Shown: positions 53,048-62,847, counted from the stretch's first letter. The stretch is DNA of 64,000 bases from Bordetella genomosp. 1 (GCF_002261335.1 NZ_NEVL01000001.1:372001-436000); one strand, 5' to 3'. Program-made: numbers and translations. Notes: a model not told the origin generated them from the letters alone.

Positions 53048-54561
53048 TGACGCGCAGATTCCTTCCCGTTACGGCGCGCCCGGCGCGCCTGAGCGCCAGC
53101 CTCACCGTGCTGGCCCTGGCCCTGGCCGGCTGCGCGCTCGGCCCGGATGGCCGCGCGCCCGAGATGCCGGCGCCGGCGCAGTACGGCGTCGCGCCCGTGC
53201 CCGCGCAGAGCGCCACGGCGCAGGGCGTGGCTCAGTCGTTCGAGCCGGCCGCCGTGCCCGCGCCGGCGTGGTGGTCGCAGTTCGGTTCGCCCGAGCTCGA
53301 CGCGCTGGTGAGCGAGGGGCTGGCCAACAGTCCCGACCTGGCGGCCGCCGACCGCAACCTGGCGGCGGCGCGCGAACAGTTGCGCGCGCAAGTGGGCGAA
53401 TCGATGCTGCCCAGCATTGACGCCGGCGCGCAGGTCGACCGCCAGCGCGCCCTCACCATGCCGATGGTGGAGCCGCCCACCATGCTCTACAACACCTTCG
53501 TGGGCCAGGTGCGCGCGCAGTACACCTTCGATCTGTTCGGGGCGGCGCGCTATGCCAACACGGCGCTCGCCGCGCGGGTGGACCAGCAGGCGCACCGCCT
53601 CGAGGCCTCGCGCCGCGCGCTGGCCGCCAACATCGTGACCGGCGCGATCCGCTCTGCGGCGCTGGCGCGCCAGGTCGAACTTAGCACGCGCCAGGTGGCC
53701 CTGTCGCGCCAGGTGGCGCAGGATGCGCGGCGCCGCTTCGAGCTCGGCTCGGCGTCGCAACAGGAAGCCCTCGACGCGGAACAGAACGCCGGCGACCTCG
53801 CGGCCTCGCTGCCGGGCCTGCGCAGCCAATGGCAGGCCACGCGCCATGCGCTGGCCGTGCTGCTCGGCCGCACGCCCGACCAGGCGCCGCCCGATTTGGA
53901 TTTCGATCGCATCGTGGTGCCGCCGAAGGTGCCGGTGAGTGTGCCGTCGCAGCTGCTGGCGAACCGGCCCGACGTGCAGGCGGCCGCGGTGGCGCTCGAG
54001 GGCGCCGCGGCGGAGATCGGGGCGCGCACCGCGCAAATGCTGCCCAGCCTGTCGCTGTCGGCATCGATGGGCCGCGGCGGCTTCGACTGGCCCACGGCGA
54101 TGTCGGGGGCGGGCGGCGCGATCTGGGCCATCGGCGCGGGGCTGACGCAGCCGCTGTTCCACGGCGGCGCGTTGCGCGCGCAACGACGTGCCGCGATCGA
54201 GACCTACGAAGGCGCGGCCGACACCTATCGCCAGACCGTGCTGGCGGCGTTCCGCAACGTGGCCGACGGCCTGGCCGCGCTGGAGGCCGACAACGAGGCG
54301 CTGGCGGCCGCCGAGGCCGCGCGCCAGGCGGCCGAGGGCTCGTTCCGCAACACCGCGCGCCGCGTGGAACTCGGCGCGCTGCCGGGCTACCAGGGCCGTG
54401 CCGCCGAGCAGGCTTACCTGCAGGCCCGTCTGCGCGAGCTCAACTACGCCACCGCGCGCCTGGCCGACACGGCCACGCTGTTCCATGCCATGGGCGGCGC
54501 CCCGGCGCCGCAGCCGCAGACGGCGCAGGCCGCGCCGCCGGCCCAGCCCGTCACGCGTTGA
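53044..54561 (+). CDS. RND efflux outer membrane channel, OprM/NodT type
   Basis: 505 residues from ATG 53044, overlapping the pump stop. The lipobox LALAGC marks an outer membrane lipoprotein. The family core is present: WWSQFGSPELDALVSEGLANSPDLAAADRNLAAAREQL, then the second repeat with LLANRPDVQAAAVALEGAAAEIGARTAQMLPSLSLSAS. It gives the trimeric exit duct of the pump. The gene ends 13 bases before the convergent tarD stop. Confidence 0.93.
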   Translation: MMTRRFLPVTARPARLSASLTVLALALAGCALGPDGRAPEMPAPAQYGVAPVPAQSATAQGVAQSFEPAAVPAPAWWSQFGSPELDALVSEGLANSPDLAAADRNLAAAREQLRAQVGESMLPSIDAGAQVDRQRALTMPMVEPPTMLYNTFVGQVRAQYTFDLFGAARYANTALAARVDQQAHRLEASRRALAANIVTGAIRSAALARQVELSTRQVALSRQVAQDARRRFELGSASQQEALDAEQNAGDLAASLPGLRSQWQATRHALAVLLGRTPDQAPPDLDFDRIVVPPKVPVSVPSQLLANRPDVQAAAVALEGAAAEIGARTAQMLPSLSLSASMGRGGFDWPTAMSGAGGAIWAIGAGLTQPLFHGGALRAQRRAAIETYEGAADTYRQTVLAAFRNVADGLAALEADNEALAAAEAARQAAEGSFRNTARRVELGALPGYQGRAAEQAYLQARLRELNYATARLADTATLFHAMGGAPAPQPQTAQAAPPAQPVTR

Positions 54562-54574
54562 GACGGCGCCGCGC

Positions 54575-55741
54575 TCAGTCCGACAGCTCGCGCATCACGC
54601 GGTAGAGGTCGCTCTTGCCCTCGAAGCCGATGCCGGGCAGCTCGGGCATGGTGATGTGGCCGTCCTCGACCTTCACGCCATCGGGGAAGCCGCCGAACGG
54701 CTGGAACAGGTCGGGGTAGCTTTCGTTGCCGCCCAGGCCGAGCCCGGCCGCGATGTTGAGCGACATCTGGTGGCCGCCGTGCGGGATGCAGCGCTCGGCC
54801 TTCCAGCCGTGCTGATGCAGCATCTCGAGCGTGCGCAGGTATTCCACCAGCCCGTAGCTGAGCGCGCAGTCGAACTGCAGGTAGTCGCGGTCGGCGCGCA
54901 TGCCGCCGTAGCGGATCAGGTTGCGCGCGTCCTGCATCGAGAACAGGTTCTCGCCGGTCGCCATCGGGCGGTCGTAGTAGTTGCGCAGCATGGCCTGCAG
55001 CTCGAAGTCGAGCGGGTCGCCCGCCTCCTCGTACCAGAACAGATCGTAGTCCGACAGCGCCTTGGCGTAGCGTACGGCGGTGTCGAGATCGAAGCGGCCA
55101 TTGGCGTCCACGGCCAGTTTCTGGCCGTCCTGCAGCACGCTCAGGATCGAATCGATGCGGCGCAGGTCCTCGTCGAGCGAGGCGCCGCCGATCTTCTTCT
55201 TCACCACCGTATAGCCCCGGTCGATGTAGCTGCGCATCTCGTCCTTGAGCTTGCCGTGGTCCTGGCCCGGGTAGTAGTAGCCGCCCGCCGCATAGACGAA
55301 CACGCGGCGCTCGGGCCGGCCGTTGCCGTAGCGTTCGGCCAGCAGCTGGAACAGCGGCTTGCCTTCGATCTTGGCCACCGCATCCCAGATCGCCATGTCG
55401 ATGGTGCCGATCGCGACCGAGCGCTCGCCATGGCCGCCCGGCTTTTCGTTGGTGTACATCGTGTTCCACACCTTGTGCGGATCGAGGTTGTTGCCGCTGG
55501 CATCCTGCAGCGCCTCGGGCCGGGCTTCGAGCAGGCGCGGGATGAAGCGCTCGCGCATCAGCATGCCCTGGCCGTAGCGGCCGTTGGAGTTGAAGCCGTA
55601 GCCCACCACCGGCTTGCCGTCGCGGATCACGTCGGTGATGACCGCCACCAGACTCAGCGTCATCTTGCTGAAGTCGATGTAGGCGTTGCGGATGGGCGAG
55701 CTGATGGGAAGGGTGCGTTCGCGGATGTCGACGATGCGCAT
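54575..55741 (-). CDS. tarD: D(-)-tartrate dehydratase, enolase superfamily
   Basis: 388 residues. The sequence is close throughout to Bradyrhizobium TarD, for example ISSPIRNAYIDFSKMTLSLVAVITDV, GYGFNSNGRYGQG, NEKPGGHGERSVAIGTIDMA, VDANGRFDL and CIPHGGHQMSLNIAAGLGLGGNESYPDLFQPFGGFPDG. Catalytic lysine lies in VVKKKIGG and the metal ligands in VDANG, WYEEAG and ATGEN. It removes water from D-tartrate to give oxaloacetate. A divergent LysR regulator and a GTGAA-N5-TTCAC box lie upstream. No tartrate transporter is adjacent. Confidence 0.93.
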   Translation of the reverse strand: MRIVDIRERTLPISSPIRNAYIDFSKMTLSLVAVITDVIRDGKPVVGYGFNSNGRYGQGMLMRERFIPRLLEARPEALQDASGNNLDPHKVWNTMYTNEKPGGHGERSVAIGTIDMAIWDAVAKIEGKPLFQLLAERYGNGRPERRVFVYAAGGYYYPGQDHGKLKDEMRSYIDRGYTVVKKKIGGASLDEDLRRIDSILSVLQDGQKLAVDANGRFDLDTAVRYAKALSDYDLFWYEEAGDPLDFELQAMLRNYYDRPMATGENLFSMQDARNLIRYGGMRADRDYLQFDCALSYGLVEYLRTLEMLHQHGWKAERCIPHGGHQMSLNIAAGLGLGGNESYPDLFQPFGGFPDGVKVEDGHITMPELPGIGFEGKSDLYRVMRELSD

Positions 55742-55806
55742 GGCGGTCTCCTGGATGTGTCGTGCAGTTCGAGCCTCCAGCTTAGGTCTTGCCGGCCGCG
55801 CTGACT

Positions 55807-55844
55807 GTGAACCAGATTCACTTTATTATTTACTTATGGTGAAT
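55807..55844. promoter_or_regulatory. LysR-type box between tarD and its regulator
   Basis: GTGAA-N5-TTCAC (55807-55821), a T-N11-A dyad of the LysR type, and a further half-site GTGAAT at 55839-55844 inside an AT-rich stretch. It lies in the 119-base divergent gap, 66 bases from tarD and 40 from the regulator start. Confidence 0.55.
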
Positions 55845-55860
55845 ACTGAAAGGCCCGCGC

Positions 55861-56766
55861 ATGAAGACCGATCTCGCGTCTGAACTGAGTTTTTTCGTGC
55901 GCGTGGCGCGCCTGGGCAGCCTGTCGGCGGCGGCGCGCGAGCTGGATCTCAGCCCCGCGGCCGCCACCAAGCGGCTGGCCGGCATGGAGGCGCGCCTGGG
56001 CGTGCGGCTGCTCAACCGCAGCACGCGCAACGTCAGCCTCACCACCGAGGGCGAGACCTACCTGCACCACGCCACCCGCATCCTGGCCGACCTGCGCGCC
56101 ATGGAGGAGGCGGTGAGCAGCGCGGGCACCGAGCCGCGCGGCCTGCTGCGCGTCAACGCCACGCTGGGCTTCGGGCGCACCGTGATCGCGCCGCTGGTGT
56201 CGGCCTTCTGCAAGCGCCATCCCGGCGTCGAGGTGCAGCTCGACGTCACCGATCGCCCGGTCGAGCTGATCGAAAGCGGCATGGACCTGGCGGTGCGCTT
56301 CGGCACGCTGCCCGACAAGCGCCTGCGCGCGCGCCGCATCCTGAGCAACCGCCGGCTGCTGTGCGCATCGCCCGCCTACCTGAAACGCCATGGCGAGCCG
56401 CGCACGCTGGCCGACCTGGCGCAGCACCGCTGCATCATCCACCGCCAGAACGACGAGGCCCACGGGGTCTGGCGTTTCCAGCGCGACGGCGCCACGGATT
56501 CGATCAAGGTGAGCGGCGCGCTCGCCAGCAACGACGGCGACATCGTGCTGGGCTGGGCGCTCGACGGCCACGGCATCCTGATCCGCTCCGAGTGGGACCT
56601 GGCCAAGTATCTGGAGAGCGGGCGGCTGCGGGTGCTGCTGGCCGACTACGCGCTGCCGTCGGCCGATCTGTTCGTGTACTACCCGCAGCGCCGCAGCCAG
56701 ACGGCGCGGGCGCGCATGTTCATCGATTTCCTGGTCGAGCACCTGCAGCCGCGCCCGCCCCAATGA
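55861..56766 (+). CDS. LysR family transcriptional regulator (DmlR-like)
   Basis: 301 residues. The winged helix reads LSFFVRVARLGSLSAAARELDLSPAAATKRLAGMEARLGVRLLNRSTR, the style of the DmlR/YafC subgroup, where DmlR controls D-malate use. Effector domain: GLLRVNATLGFGRTVIAPLVSAFCKRHPGVEVQL. Being divergent from a tartrate dehydratase, it probably activates tarD with D-tartrate as inducer; this is inference from position and the related DmlR/D-malate pair. Confidence 0.9.
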   Translation: MKTDLASELSFFVRVARLGSLSAAARELDLSPAAATKRLAGMEARLGVRLLNRSTRNVSLTTEGETYLHHATRILADLRAMEEAVSSAGTEPRGLLRVNATLGFGRTVIAPLVSAFCKRHPGVEVQLDVTDRPVELIESGMDLAVRFGTLPDKRLRARRILSNRRLLCASPAYLKRHGEPRTLADLAQHRCIIHRQNDEAHGVWRFQRDGATDSIKVSGALASNDGDIVLGWALDGHGILIRSEWDLAKYLESGRLRVLLADYALPSADLFVYYPQRRSQTARARMFIDFLVEHLQPRPPQ

Positions 56767-56801
56767 AAAAGCCGCCCGGCGCCAGCAGGCGCCCGGGCGG
56801 C
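56766..56801 (-). terminator. intrinsic terminator of the chemoreceptor gene
   Basis: Stem GCCGCCCGG (56771-56779) with CCGGGCGGC (56793-56801), extended by an inner CGCC/GGCG pair; on the minus strand it is followed by TTTTT (56770-56766). It lies 22 bases past the chemoreceptor stop and touches the LysR stop on the other strand. Confidence 0.75.
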
Positions 56802-56823
56802 TCCAGGCCGGGTCGGGCGGGGC

Positions 56824-58428
56824 TCAGGCCAGCGCGGTGCGCGCCGGCGCCGCCAGCGCATCGGCGCCGCTGTCGATCACCATGCCGTCGGGCAGCTTGA
56901 AGATCGCCACCGCCTCGCGCAGGCGGTCGGCCTGGTTCTCGAGCGACGAGGCCGCCGCCGCGGCTTCCTCCACCAGCGCCGCGTTCTGTTGCGTCACGGC
57001 GTCCATCTGCGAGACGGCCAGGTTGACCTGGTCGATGCCGCTGGCCTGCTCCTGCGAGGCGGCCGAGATTTCGCCCATGATGTCGGTCACGCGGCGCACC
57101 GAGTCGAGGATCTCGGTCATCGTGCCGCCCGCGGTCTGCACCTGCTGCGAGCCCTGCTGGACCTTGCCGGTCGAATCCTCGATGAGGCCCTTGATCTCCT
57201 TGGCGGCGCCCGCGCTGCGCTGCGCCAGGCTGCGCACTTCGGTGGCGACCACGGCAAAGCCCTTGCCCTGTTCGCCGGCGCGCGCCGCTTCCACGGCCGC
57301 GTTGAGCGCCAGGATGTTGGTCTGGAACGCGATGCTGTCGATCACGCCCACGATTTCGGAGATGCGTTTCGAGCTGTCGGCGATCGCACCCATCGTCTGC
57401 ACCACGCCGGCCACGGCTTCGTGACCGCGCTCGGCCACGCTCGAGGCGGTGGCGGCCATCTGGTTGGCCTGGCGCGCGTTCTCGGCGTTCTGCTTCACGG
57501 TCGACGAGAGCTCTTCCATGCTCGACGCGGTCTCTTCGAGCGAGGCGGCCTGTTCTTCGGTGCGGGCCGACAGGTCGTTGTTGCCGGCCGCGATCTCGCG
57601 CGTGCCGAGGTGGATCTCGTCCACGCCATGGCGCACCTGGCGCACCGTCGTCACCAGGCCGTCCTGCATGCCCTTGAGCGCCGACAGCAGGGCGCCGACC
57701 TCGTTCTTCCCGGCGTCGGGCACGCGGTTGGCGAGGTTGCCTGCCGCGATGCGGCGGGACAGCTCGCCGGCCTGCTGCAGCGGGCCCACGATGATGCGCT
57801 TGATCATCATCGAGGTCGCCACCGCCACCGTCAGGCCGATGACGAGGACCACGGCGAGCAGCGTGGTGAACAGCGAGGAGAAGTCGGTGATGGTCTGCAT
57901 GGCGGACTCGCCGCCGGCCTCGGTGGCTTCGATGAAGCCGTTGCGCGCCTTCAGATAGGTGTCCTGCACGCCCTGGGTGCCCTGCTTGAGGTAAGCCTCC
58001 ATGTCGCCCGCCTGCAGCACGTCACCCACGCGCTTCAGGTTGGCGCTGTAGGCGTGGTAGGCCTGCACCAGCGCGGCCGAGCTCTGCCGATCGGTGTCGT
58101 CGAGCGACTTCTCGAAGATGGCGAAGCTCTTGTCGGCGCGCGCCACGAACTCGCGCGCGGACAGCAGCGACGCGTTCTCCGAGCCCTTGCCCTGCGCCAC
58201 GCGGGTGGCATAGCGGCTCAGGTCGGTGCGGGCCGCGACCAGCGAGAGCGAGGCGGCATTGACCGAGTTGCTCTGGATCACCGAGCTGCGATAGAGAGCG
58301 TGCACGTCGGTGCCCACCCGCGACAGCGCGAAGTAGCCCGAGCCGCCGAGCAGCAGTTGAAAGCCGAAGAAAACGACGATCACGCCCATCAGCGTGGTCG
58401 CGATCCTGATGTCACGAAAGATTCCCAT
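56824..58428 (-). CDS. methyl-accepting chemotaxis protein
   Basis: 534 residues from ATG 58428 ([15 protein letters not shown]) after AGGA. TM1 about 12-32, a four-helix-type periplasmic sensor (about 33-190), TM2 about 190-212, HAMP, then the signalling coiled coil with the tip [48 protein letters not shown]. The C-terminus (ARTALA) has no NWETF-like tether for CheR/CheB. Ligand unknown. It is monocistronic with its own terminator. Confidence 0.95.
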   Translation of the reverse strand: MGIFRDIRIATTLMGVIVVFFGFQLLLGGSGYFALSRVGTDVHALYRSSVIQSNSVNAASLSLVAARTDLSRYATRVAQGKGSENASLLSAREFVARADKSFAIFEKSLDDTDRQSSAALVQAYHAYSANLKRVGDVLQAGDMEAYLKQGTQGVQDTYLKARNGFIEATEAGGESAMQTITDFSSLFTTLLAVVLVIGLTVAVATSMMIKRIIVGPLQQAGELSRRIAAGNLANRVPDAGKNEVGALLSALKGMQDGLVTTVRQVRHGVDEIHLGTREIAAGNNDLSARTEEQAASLEETASSMEELSSTVKQNAENARQANQMAATASSVAERGHEAVAGVVQTMGAIADSSKRISEIVGVIDSIAFQTNILALNAAVEAARAGEQGKGFAVVATEVRSLAQRSAGAAKEIKGLIEDSTGKVQQGSQQVQTAGGTMTEILDSVRRVTDIMGEISAASQEQASGIDQVNLAVSQMDAVTQQNAALVEEAAAAASSLENQADRLREAVAIFKLPDGMVIDSGADALAAPARTALA

Positions 58429-58608
58429 GTCCTGGTCCTGGCGAGAGGGCGCGGATCGGGGGAAACCGCGCGTGGAAGACGCAAGCGTGCGCCGTGCGGC
58501 AAGGGGGCGCGGGAGGGCGGGGGCCGGGGATCGGCGCACGATGCTCTCCGGATAACGGCAGGATGGACGCGATCTTTAGGGGTTAACCCGGATCGATGCC
58601 GGGCGGAC

Positions 58609-58645
58609 AAAAACGAGCGCCGCGCACCGTTGCGGTGCGCGGCGC
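58609..58645 (-). terminator. intrinsic terminator of the FdhF-like gene
   Basis: A perfect 13-bp stem, GCGCCGCGCACCG (58617-58629) with CGGTGCGCGGCGC (58633-58645) and a TTG loop, followed on the minus strand by TCGTTTTT. It lies 46 bases past the oxidoreductase stop. The rest of the 58429-58691 gap holds nothing evident. Confidence 0.8.
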
Positions 58646-58691
58646 CATTTTCGTGTGCCGACGGTGAGGAATGTTGCGGCAGCGCCGCCGC

Positions 58692-60983
58692 CTACGCCGC
58701 GCGCATGAGCCTCACGGGCGCCGACTTGTAGGCCGGGGTGCCGCTCTGCGGGTCGCGGTTGTCCAGGTTCACCAGCACGTTGGCCTCCGGGTAGTAGGCG
58801 GCCACGCAGCCGCGCGGGATGTCATAGACCACGGCCGTGTAGTGCTCGAGCCGCGCGGGCTGGCCGTGCGCCGGATCGGTGGCGGCCTCCAGCGTGATGC
58901 GGTCGCCCTCGGCCAGGCCGCGGGCGGCCAGGTCGAAGGCGTTGACGAACACCACGTCGCGCCGGCCGAACACGCCGCGATAGCGGTCGTCGAAGCCGTA
59001 GAGCGTGGTGTTGTACTGGTCGTGGCTGCGCAGCGTGGTCAGCGTGAGCACGTCGGCCGGCCGCGGCGCGTCCTCGCGCATGCCCTTGAACACCAGGAAC
59101 TGCGCCTTGCCGGAGGGCGTCTTCCAGACGCGCTCGGTGGGGCCGAGGGGCAGGCGGAATCCGCCCGGTTCGCGCACGCGCTCGTTGTAGCGCGCAAAGG
59201 CCGGCAGCACGCCCTCGATGGCGTCGCGGATCAGGTCGTAGTTGGCCACCATGCCTTCCCAGTCGATGCCGTGGCGCGTGCCCAGCACGGCGCGCGCCAG
59301 GCCGGCCACGATGGCCGGCTCCGAGCGCACGTGCGGCGAGGGCGGTGGCAGCGCGCCGCGCGAGGCATGCACCATCGACATCGAATCCTCCACCGTGACC
59401 GACTGCGGTCCGCTGGCCTGCACGTCGAGTTCGGTGCGGCCCAGGCAGGGCAGCAGCAGGTTCTCGCGCGCCAGCAGCAGGTGCGAGCGGTTCAGCTTGG
59501 TGGCGATGTGCACCGCGCAGTCGAGCTTGCGCACGGCGGCGTGGGTGCGCGCGGTATCGGGCATGGCCACCGCCAGGTTGCCGCCCAGCGCCACCAGCAC
59601 GCGCGAGCGGCCCGCCAGCATGGCCTCGATGGCCTCGACCGCGTCGTGGCCCTTCGCGGCCGGCGGCACGAAGCCGAAGACGCGTTCGATGCCGGCGCGC
59701 AGCGCGGCCGGCGCCTTCTCGTCGATGCCCACCGTGCGGTCGCCCTGCACGTTCGAATGCCCGCGCAACGGGCAGATGCCGGCGCCGGGCTTGCCGAAGT
59801 TGCCGCGCAGCAGCAGCAGATTGGCGATCTGCTGCACGTTCTCGGTGCCGCGCGCGTGCTGCGTGATGCCCATGCCGTAGCAGACCAGGGCCGACTTGGC
59901 GCGGCAATACAGGGTGGCGACGTGTTCCAGGTCGGCCTGGCGCAGCCCGCTCACGGCCTCGATCCGCGCCCAGGGCGTGGCGTCCAGGTCGGCCACGAGC
60001 GCGTCGAAGCCCTCGGTGTGTTCGGCCAGGAATGCCCGGTCGAGCGTGCCGGCGCCGCCCGCGGCGCGATCGGCCGCGTCCAGCGCCAGCACCGCCTTCA
60101 TCACGCCCTTGAGCGCGGCGGCGTCGCCGCCCACGTTCACCTGCAGATAGGTGGTCGCGATCGGCGTGGCGCCCATGGTGGCCATCTCGACCGGCGACTG
60201 GGGCGAGGCAAAGCGCTCGAGCGCGCGCTCCTTGAGCGGGTTGAACACGATGATGGGCACGCCGCGGCGCGCCGCTTCGCGCAGCGTCGCCATCATGCGC
60301 GGATGGTTGGTGCCCGGGTTGTGGCCCATCGAGATGATGAGCTCGGTCTCGTCGAAGTCGTCCAGCGAGACCGTGCCCTTGCCGATCCCGATGGCCTGCG
60401 GCAGGCCCACGCTGGTGGCCTCGTGGCACATGTTCGAGCAGTCCGGGAAGTTGTTGGTGCCGTAGGCGCGCACGAACAGCTGGTACAGGAAGGCGGCTTC
60501 GTTGGAGGCCCGGCCGGAGGTGTAGAACTCCGCCATGTCCGGGTCGGGCAGGGCATTGAGCGCGGCGGCGGCGCGGGCGAAGGCCTCGTCCCATTCGATC
60601 GGCAGATAGCGGTCGGAGGCGGCGTCGTACGCCATCGGGTGCGTGAGCCGGCCCAGGTCTTCGAGCGCGTGGTCGTTCCAGCCGAGCAGCTCGGTCACGG
60701 TATGGCGGGCAAACACCTCGGGCGAGGCGCGTTTGCGGGTCGCCTCCCAGGTCACGGCCTTGGCGCCGTTTTCACAGAACTCGAACGTCGAGGTGTGCTT
60801 GGGATCGGGCCAGGCGCAACCCGGGCAGTCGAAGCCGTCGGGCTGGTTGTTGCGCAACAGGATGCGCGGCCCGGTCACCACGTTCATCTGCGTGCGGATG
60901 GTCTGGGCGACGGCGCGCAGGGCATCCCAGCCGCCGGCGGGATGATGATACGGGCGGATGCCTTCGGGGTTTTCGTTCGACAT
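58692..60983 (-). CDS. FdhF/YdeP family molybdopterin oxidoreductase, Cys type
   Basis: 763 residues. The molybdopterin oxidoreductase core resembles the FdhF/YdeP alpha subunits: DGFDCPGCAWPDP near the start, TSGRASNEAAFLYQLFVRAYGTNNFPDCSNMCHEATSVGL, GICPLRGHSNVQGDRTVGI and a C-terminal dinucleotide-binding domain (TTLRSHDQYNTTLYG). In NMCHEAT a TGC cysteine lies where selenocysteine occurs in E. coli FdhF, so it does not need the Sec system. There is no Tat signal, so it is cytosolic. No partner subunit is adjacent. Related YdeP proteins are linked to acid resistance, but the reaction is unproven. Confidence 0.88.
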   Translation of the reverse strand: MSNENPEGIRPYHHPAGGWDALRAVAQTIRTQMNVVTGPRILLRNNQPDGFDCPGCAWPDPKHTSTFEFCENGAKAVTWEATRKRASPEVFARHTVTELLGWNDHALEDLGRLTHPMAYDAASDRYLPIEWDEAFARAAAALNALPDPDMAEFYTSGRASNEAAFLYQLFVRAYGTNNFPDCSNMCHEATSVGLPQAIGIGKGTVSLDDFDETELIISMGHNPGTNHPRMMATLREAARRGVPIIVFNPLKERALERFASPQSPVEMATMGATPIATTYLQVNVGGDAAALKGVMKAVLALDAADRAAGGAGTLDRAFLAEHTEGFDALVADLDATPWARIEAVSGLRQADLEHVATLYCRAKSALVCYGMGITQHARGTENVQQIANLLLLRGNFGKPGAGICPLRGHSNVQGDRTVGIDEKAPAALRAGIERVFGFVPPAAKGHDAVEAIEAMLAGRSRVLVALGGNLAVAMPDTARTHAAVRKLDCAVHIATKLNRSHLLLARENLLLPCLGRTELDVQASGPQSVTVEDSMSMVHASRGALPPPSPHVRSEPAIVAGLARAVLGTRHGIDWEGMVANYDLIRDAIEGVLPAFARYNERVREPGGFRLPLGPTERVWKTPSGKAQFLVFKGMREDAPRPADVLTLTTLRSHDQYNTTLYGFDDRYRGVFGRRDVVFVNAFDLAARGLAEGDRITLEAATDPAHGQPARLEHYTAVVYDIPRGCVAAYYPEANVLVNLDNRDPQSGTPAYKSAPVRLMRAA

Positions 60984-61124
60984 GAGGGGCTCGCCCGGAC
61001 CGGGCAGGGAAGGATTGCAGTGCCGTCTTTTTACACCGGCGCGCGTGAGCGCCCCGTCAAGCGCGCGTCGGCGGTGGGGCTTTCTTTGGTATGCGGCGCC
61101 GATACGCCGGTATGAATGCGGGCC

Positions 61125-61745
61125 TCAGGGCGCCCGTGCCAGCGCGGGCGCCGCGAGGGCATGGACCCGCGGCGAGTGCTGCAGCGTGCTGGGCAGCAGG
61201 TAGTTGCCGGGCAAAAGCGGAATCGCCAGCGGCGTGAAGCGCACCTGCAGGTCCACGCCCGCGTCCCGCCAGGCCTGCCACATCAGCGCCGTGCAGTAGG
61301 TGCCGCCGTCCTGCGCCAGCCGGAACGGCTCGCCGCGCGCGGCCAGGGCGGCCTTCACCGCGGCCTCGCGCTCGGCGGCGCTGGCGCGCACGGCATACAC
61401 CGCATAGTGCTCGGCGCGGGCCGGATCGGTGTAGAACGCGAGGTCATCGAGCACCACGCCATCGGCGCGGCCGGGCACCTCGGCGGGCGTGGCGTGCACG
61501 ACCTGCCAGCCGGCGGGGCCGCGCACCAGCATGCCGACGTGGCTGAACTCGCCATCGTCGACCGCCATCACCGCATCGCTGACGGCCTCGGTGCCCTTGC
61601 GGAAGATCAGGTCGCCGGGAAGCGCCTGCGGCGGCAGCACGGGCTGGGCCCACGCGGCCGCCGTGGCGGCCAGCGCGAGGGCGACGCAGGCCGCGCGCGA
61701 CCCGCGCGCCCGGCCCGGCCGGCTTACTTCAGGCGCAGCTTCCAC
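61125..61745 (-). CDS. YiiX/YebB-like papain-fold hydrolase, exported
   Basis: 206 residues from GTG 61745, seven bases after AGGAAG and inside the end of the lipoprotein gene (22-base overlap). A hydrophobic signal (RAACVALALAATAAAWA) is preceded by a polar, Arg-rich stretch. The NlpC/P60-like permuted papain core shows LPPQALPGDLIFRKGTEAVSDAVM, the catalytic His in DGEFSHVGMLV and the Cys in GGTYCTALMWQAWRDAG. Such proteins cut amide bonds in envelope peptides or lipids. The target is not known. Confidence 0.8.
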   Translation of the reverse strand: MEAAPEVSRPGRARGSRAACVALALAATAAAWAQPVLPPQALPGDLIFRKGTEAVSDAVMAVDDGEFSHVGMLVRGPAGWQVVHATPAEVPGRADGVVLDDLAFYTDPARAEHYAVYAVRASAAEREAAVKAALAARGEPFRLAQDGGTYCTALMWQAWRDAGVDLQVRFTPLAIPLLPGNYLLPSTLQHSPRVHALAAPALARAP

Positions 61746-62128
61746 GCGCCGTCTTCCTGCACCAGGCGGTGCGTCTCGGTCACGTCCTTGCCGTTCTTGA
61801 ACACCAGGCGCGTGCGCACCACGGCGGTCTTGCTCTGCTCGTCGACCTTGGATTCCAGCGTCTCGACCTTGTCGACGCCGCCGTTGGTCTGGATGCGGCG
61901 CTGCATCTCGCCGACGATCATCTGCACCTTGCCCTTGGCCTGCAGCATCTGGTTTTCCGGCACGCCGGCGAACGAGATCTGTTCGACCGCCTTGTCCACG
62001 TCGCCCTTCTCGGCCGCGCGGTAGAGCGCCTCGACGGTGGATTCGGGTTTGCCGCCCGAGCATGCCGTCAGGGCGACGGCGAAAAAGGCCAACCACAACA
62101 CTTGGAACGCGCGCGCGACGACCCGCAT
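61724..62128 (-). CDS. DUF4878-like lipoprotein
   Basis: 134 residues from ATG 62128 (MRVVARAFQVLWLAFF). The signal ends in the lipobox LTACS, so it is a lipoprotein. The mature part begins with PESTVEALYRAAEKGDVDKAVEQI and ends with VTETHRLVQEDGAWKLRLK, the pattern of NTF2-like DUF4878 domains. Its role is unknown. The downstream hydrolase overlaps its end, so the two are probably co-translated. Confidence 0.8.
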   Translation of the reverse strand: MRVVARAFQVLWLAFFAVALTACSGGKPESTVEALYRAAEKGDVDKAVEQISFAGVPENQMLQAKGKVQMIVGEMQRRIQTNGGVDKVETLESKVDEQSKTAVVRTRLVFKNGKDVTETHRLVQEDGAWKLRLK

Positions 62129-62333
62129 GAAACTGCTCCTGTAATGAGAGAAAAAAGGCGCGCCATAGTAGCAATGCGCGCGCAGGCCGCCGGCGTGCCG
62201 CAAGCGGCGCGAAAGCGCTTTGTTTACAGGGGTTTGAGACGCCGCGGGGGCGGGTCGCGGCGCAGGGGCGGGAGTTCTGACCCGATCGTGCAAAGTGTGA
62301 CCACTTGCGTCGCCGGGCCAGCGCGCGACCGGC

Positions 62334-62711
62334 TCAGACGTCGCCGGGCGCGTCGCGCGAGATCTGGATTTCCACGCCGACGGCGGCGCAGTCGGCAAAG
62401 GCCATCGGCTTGGAGACGCGCAGGCGCAGCGCGCGCACTTCGCGGAATTCGGCCAGCAGGCGGGCCGCCACTTGCTCCACCAGCGTCTCGATCAGGTTGA
62501 CGTGGGCCTGGGTGCATTCCTCGACGATGGCCTCGCGCAGGCGCCGGTAGTCGAGCACGCTGTGGATGTCGTGGTCATCGACGGCGCGGTCGACGTCGAT
62601 GTCGAACTCCGCGTCCACGTGCAGCGGCTGGCTGGCGCGGCGCTCGTGTTCGAGGATGCCGATGCGGGCATCGAGCGCGAGCCCGGAAATGAAGATACGG
62701 CGAGTCGGCAT
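62334..62711 (-). CDS. folB: dihydroneopterin aldolase
   Basis: 125 residues from ATG 62711 (MPTRRIFISGLALDARIGI). FolB cleaves dihydroneopterin in folate synthesis. The pattern LDARIGILEHERRASQPLHVDAEFDID, the DYRRLREAIVEE stretch and LIETLVEQVAARLLAEF match the family, as does the C-terminal VSKPMAF with the catalytic lysine. No other folate gene is adjacent. It is divergent from the FAD oxidoreductase across 136 bases. Confidence 0.93.
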   Translation of the reverse strand: MPTRRIFISGLALDARIGILEHERRASQPLHVDAEFDIDVDRAVDDHDIHSVLDYRRLREAIVEECTQAHVNLIETLVEQVAARLLAEFREVRALRLRVSKPMAFADCAAVGVEIQISRDAPGDV

Positions 62712-62847
62712 GGTGCGGGCCTGTCTGGAACAATCGCGAGATTGTACGGCGGCGCGCGCCGCGGCGGCGCCCGCGATGGCCACTGACTACAATCGGCGCT
62801 AAATCACCCCGGCCGCGCCGCGCGCGGCCGACCTCGGATGGAGCAAG

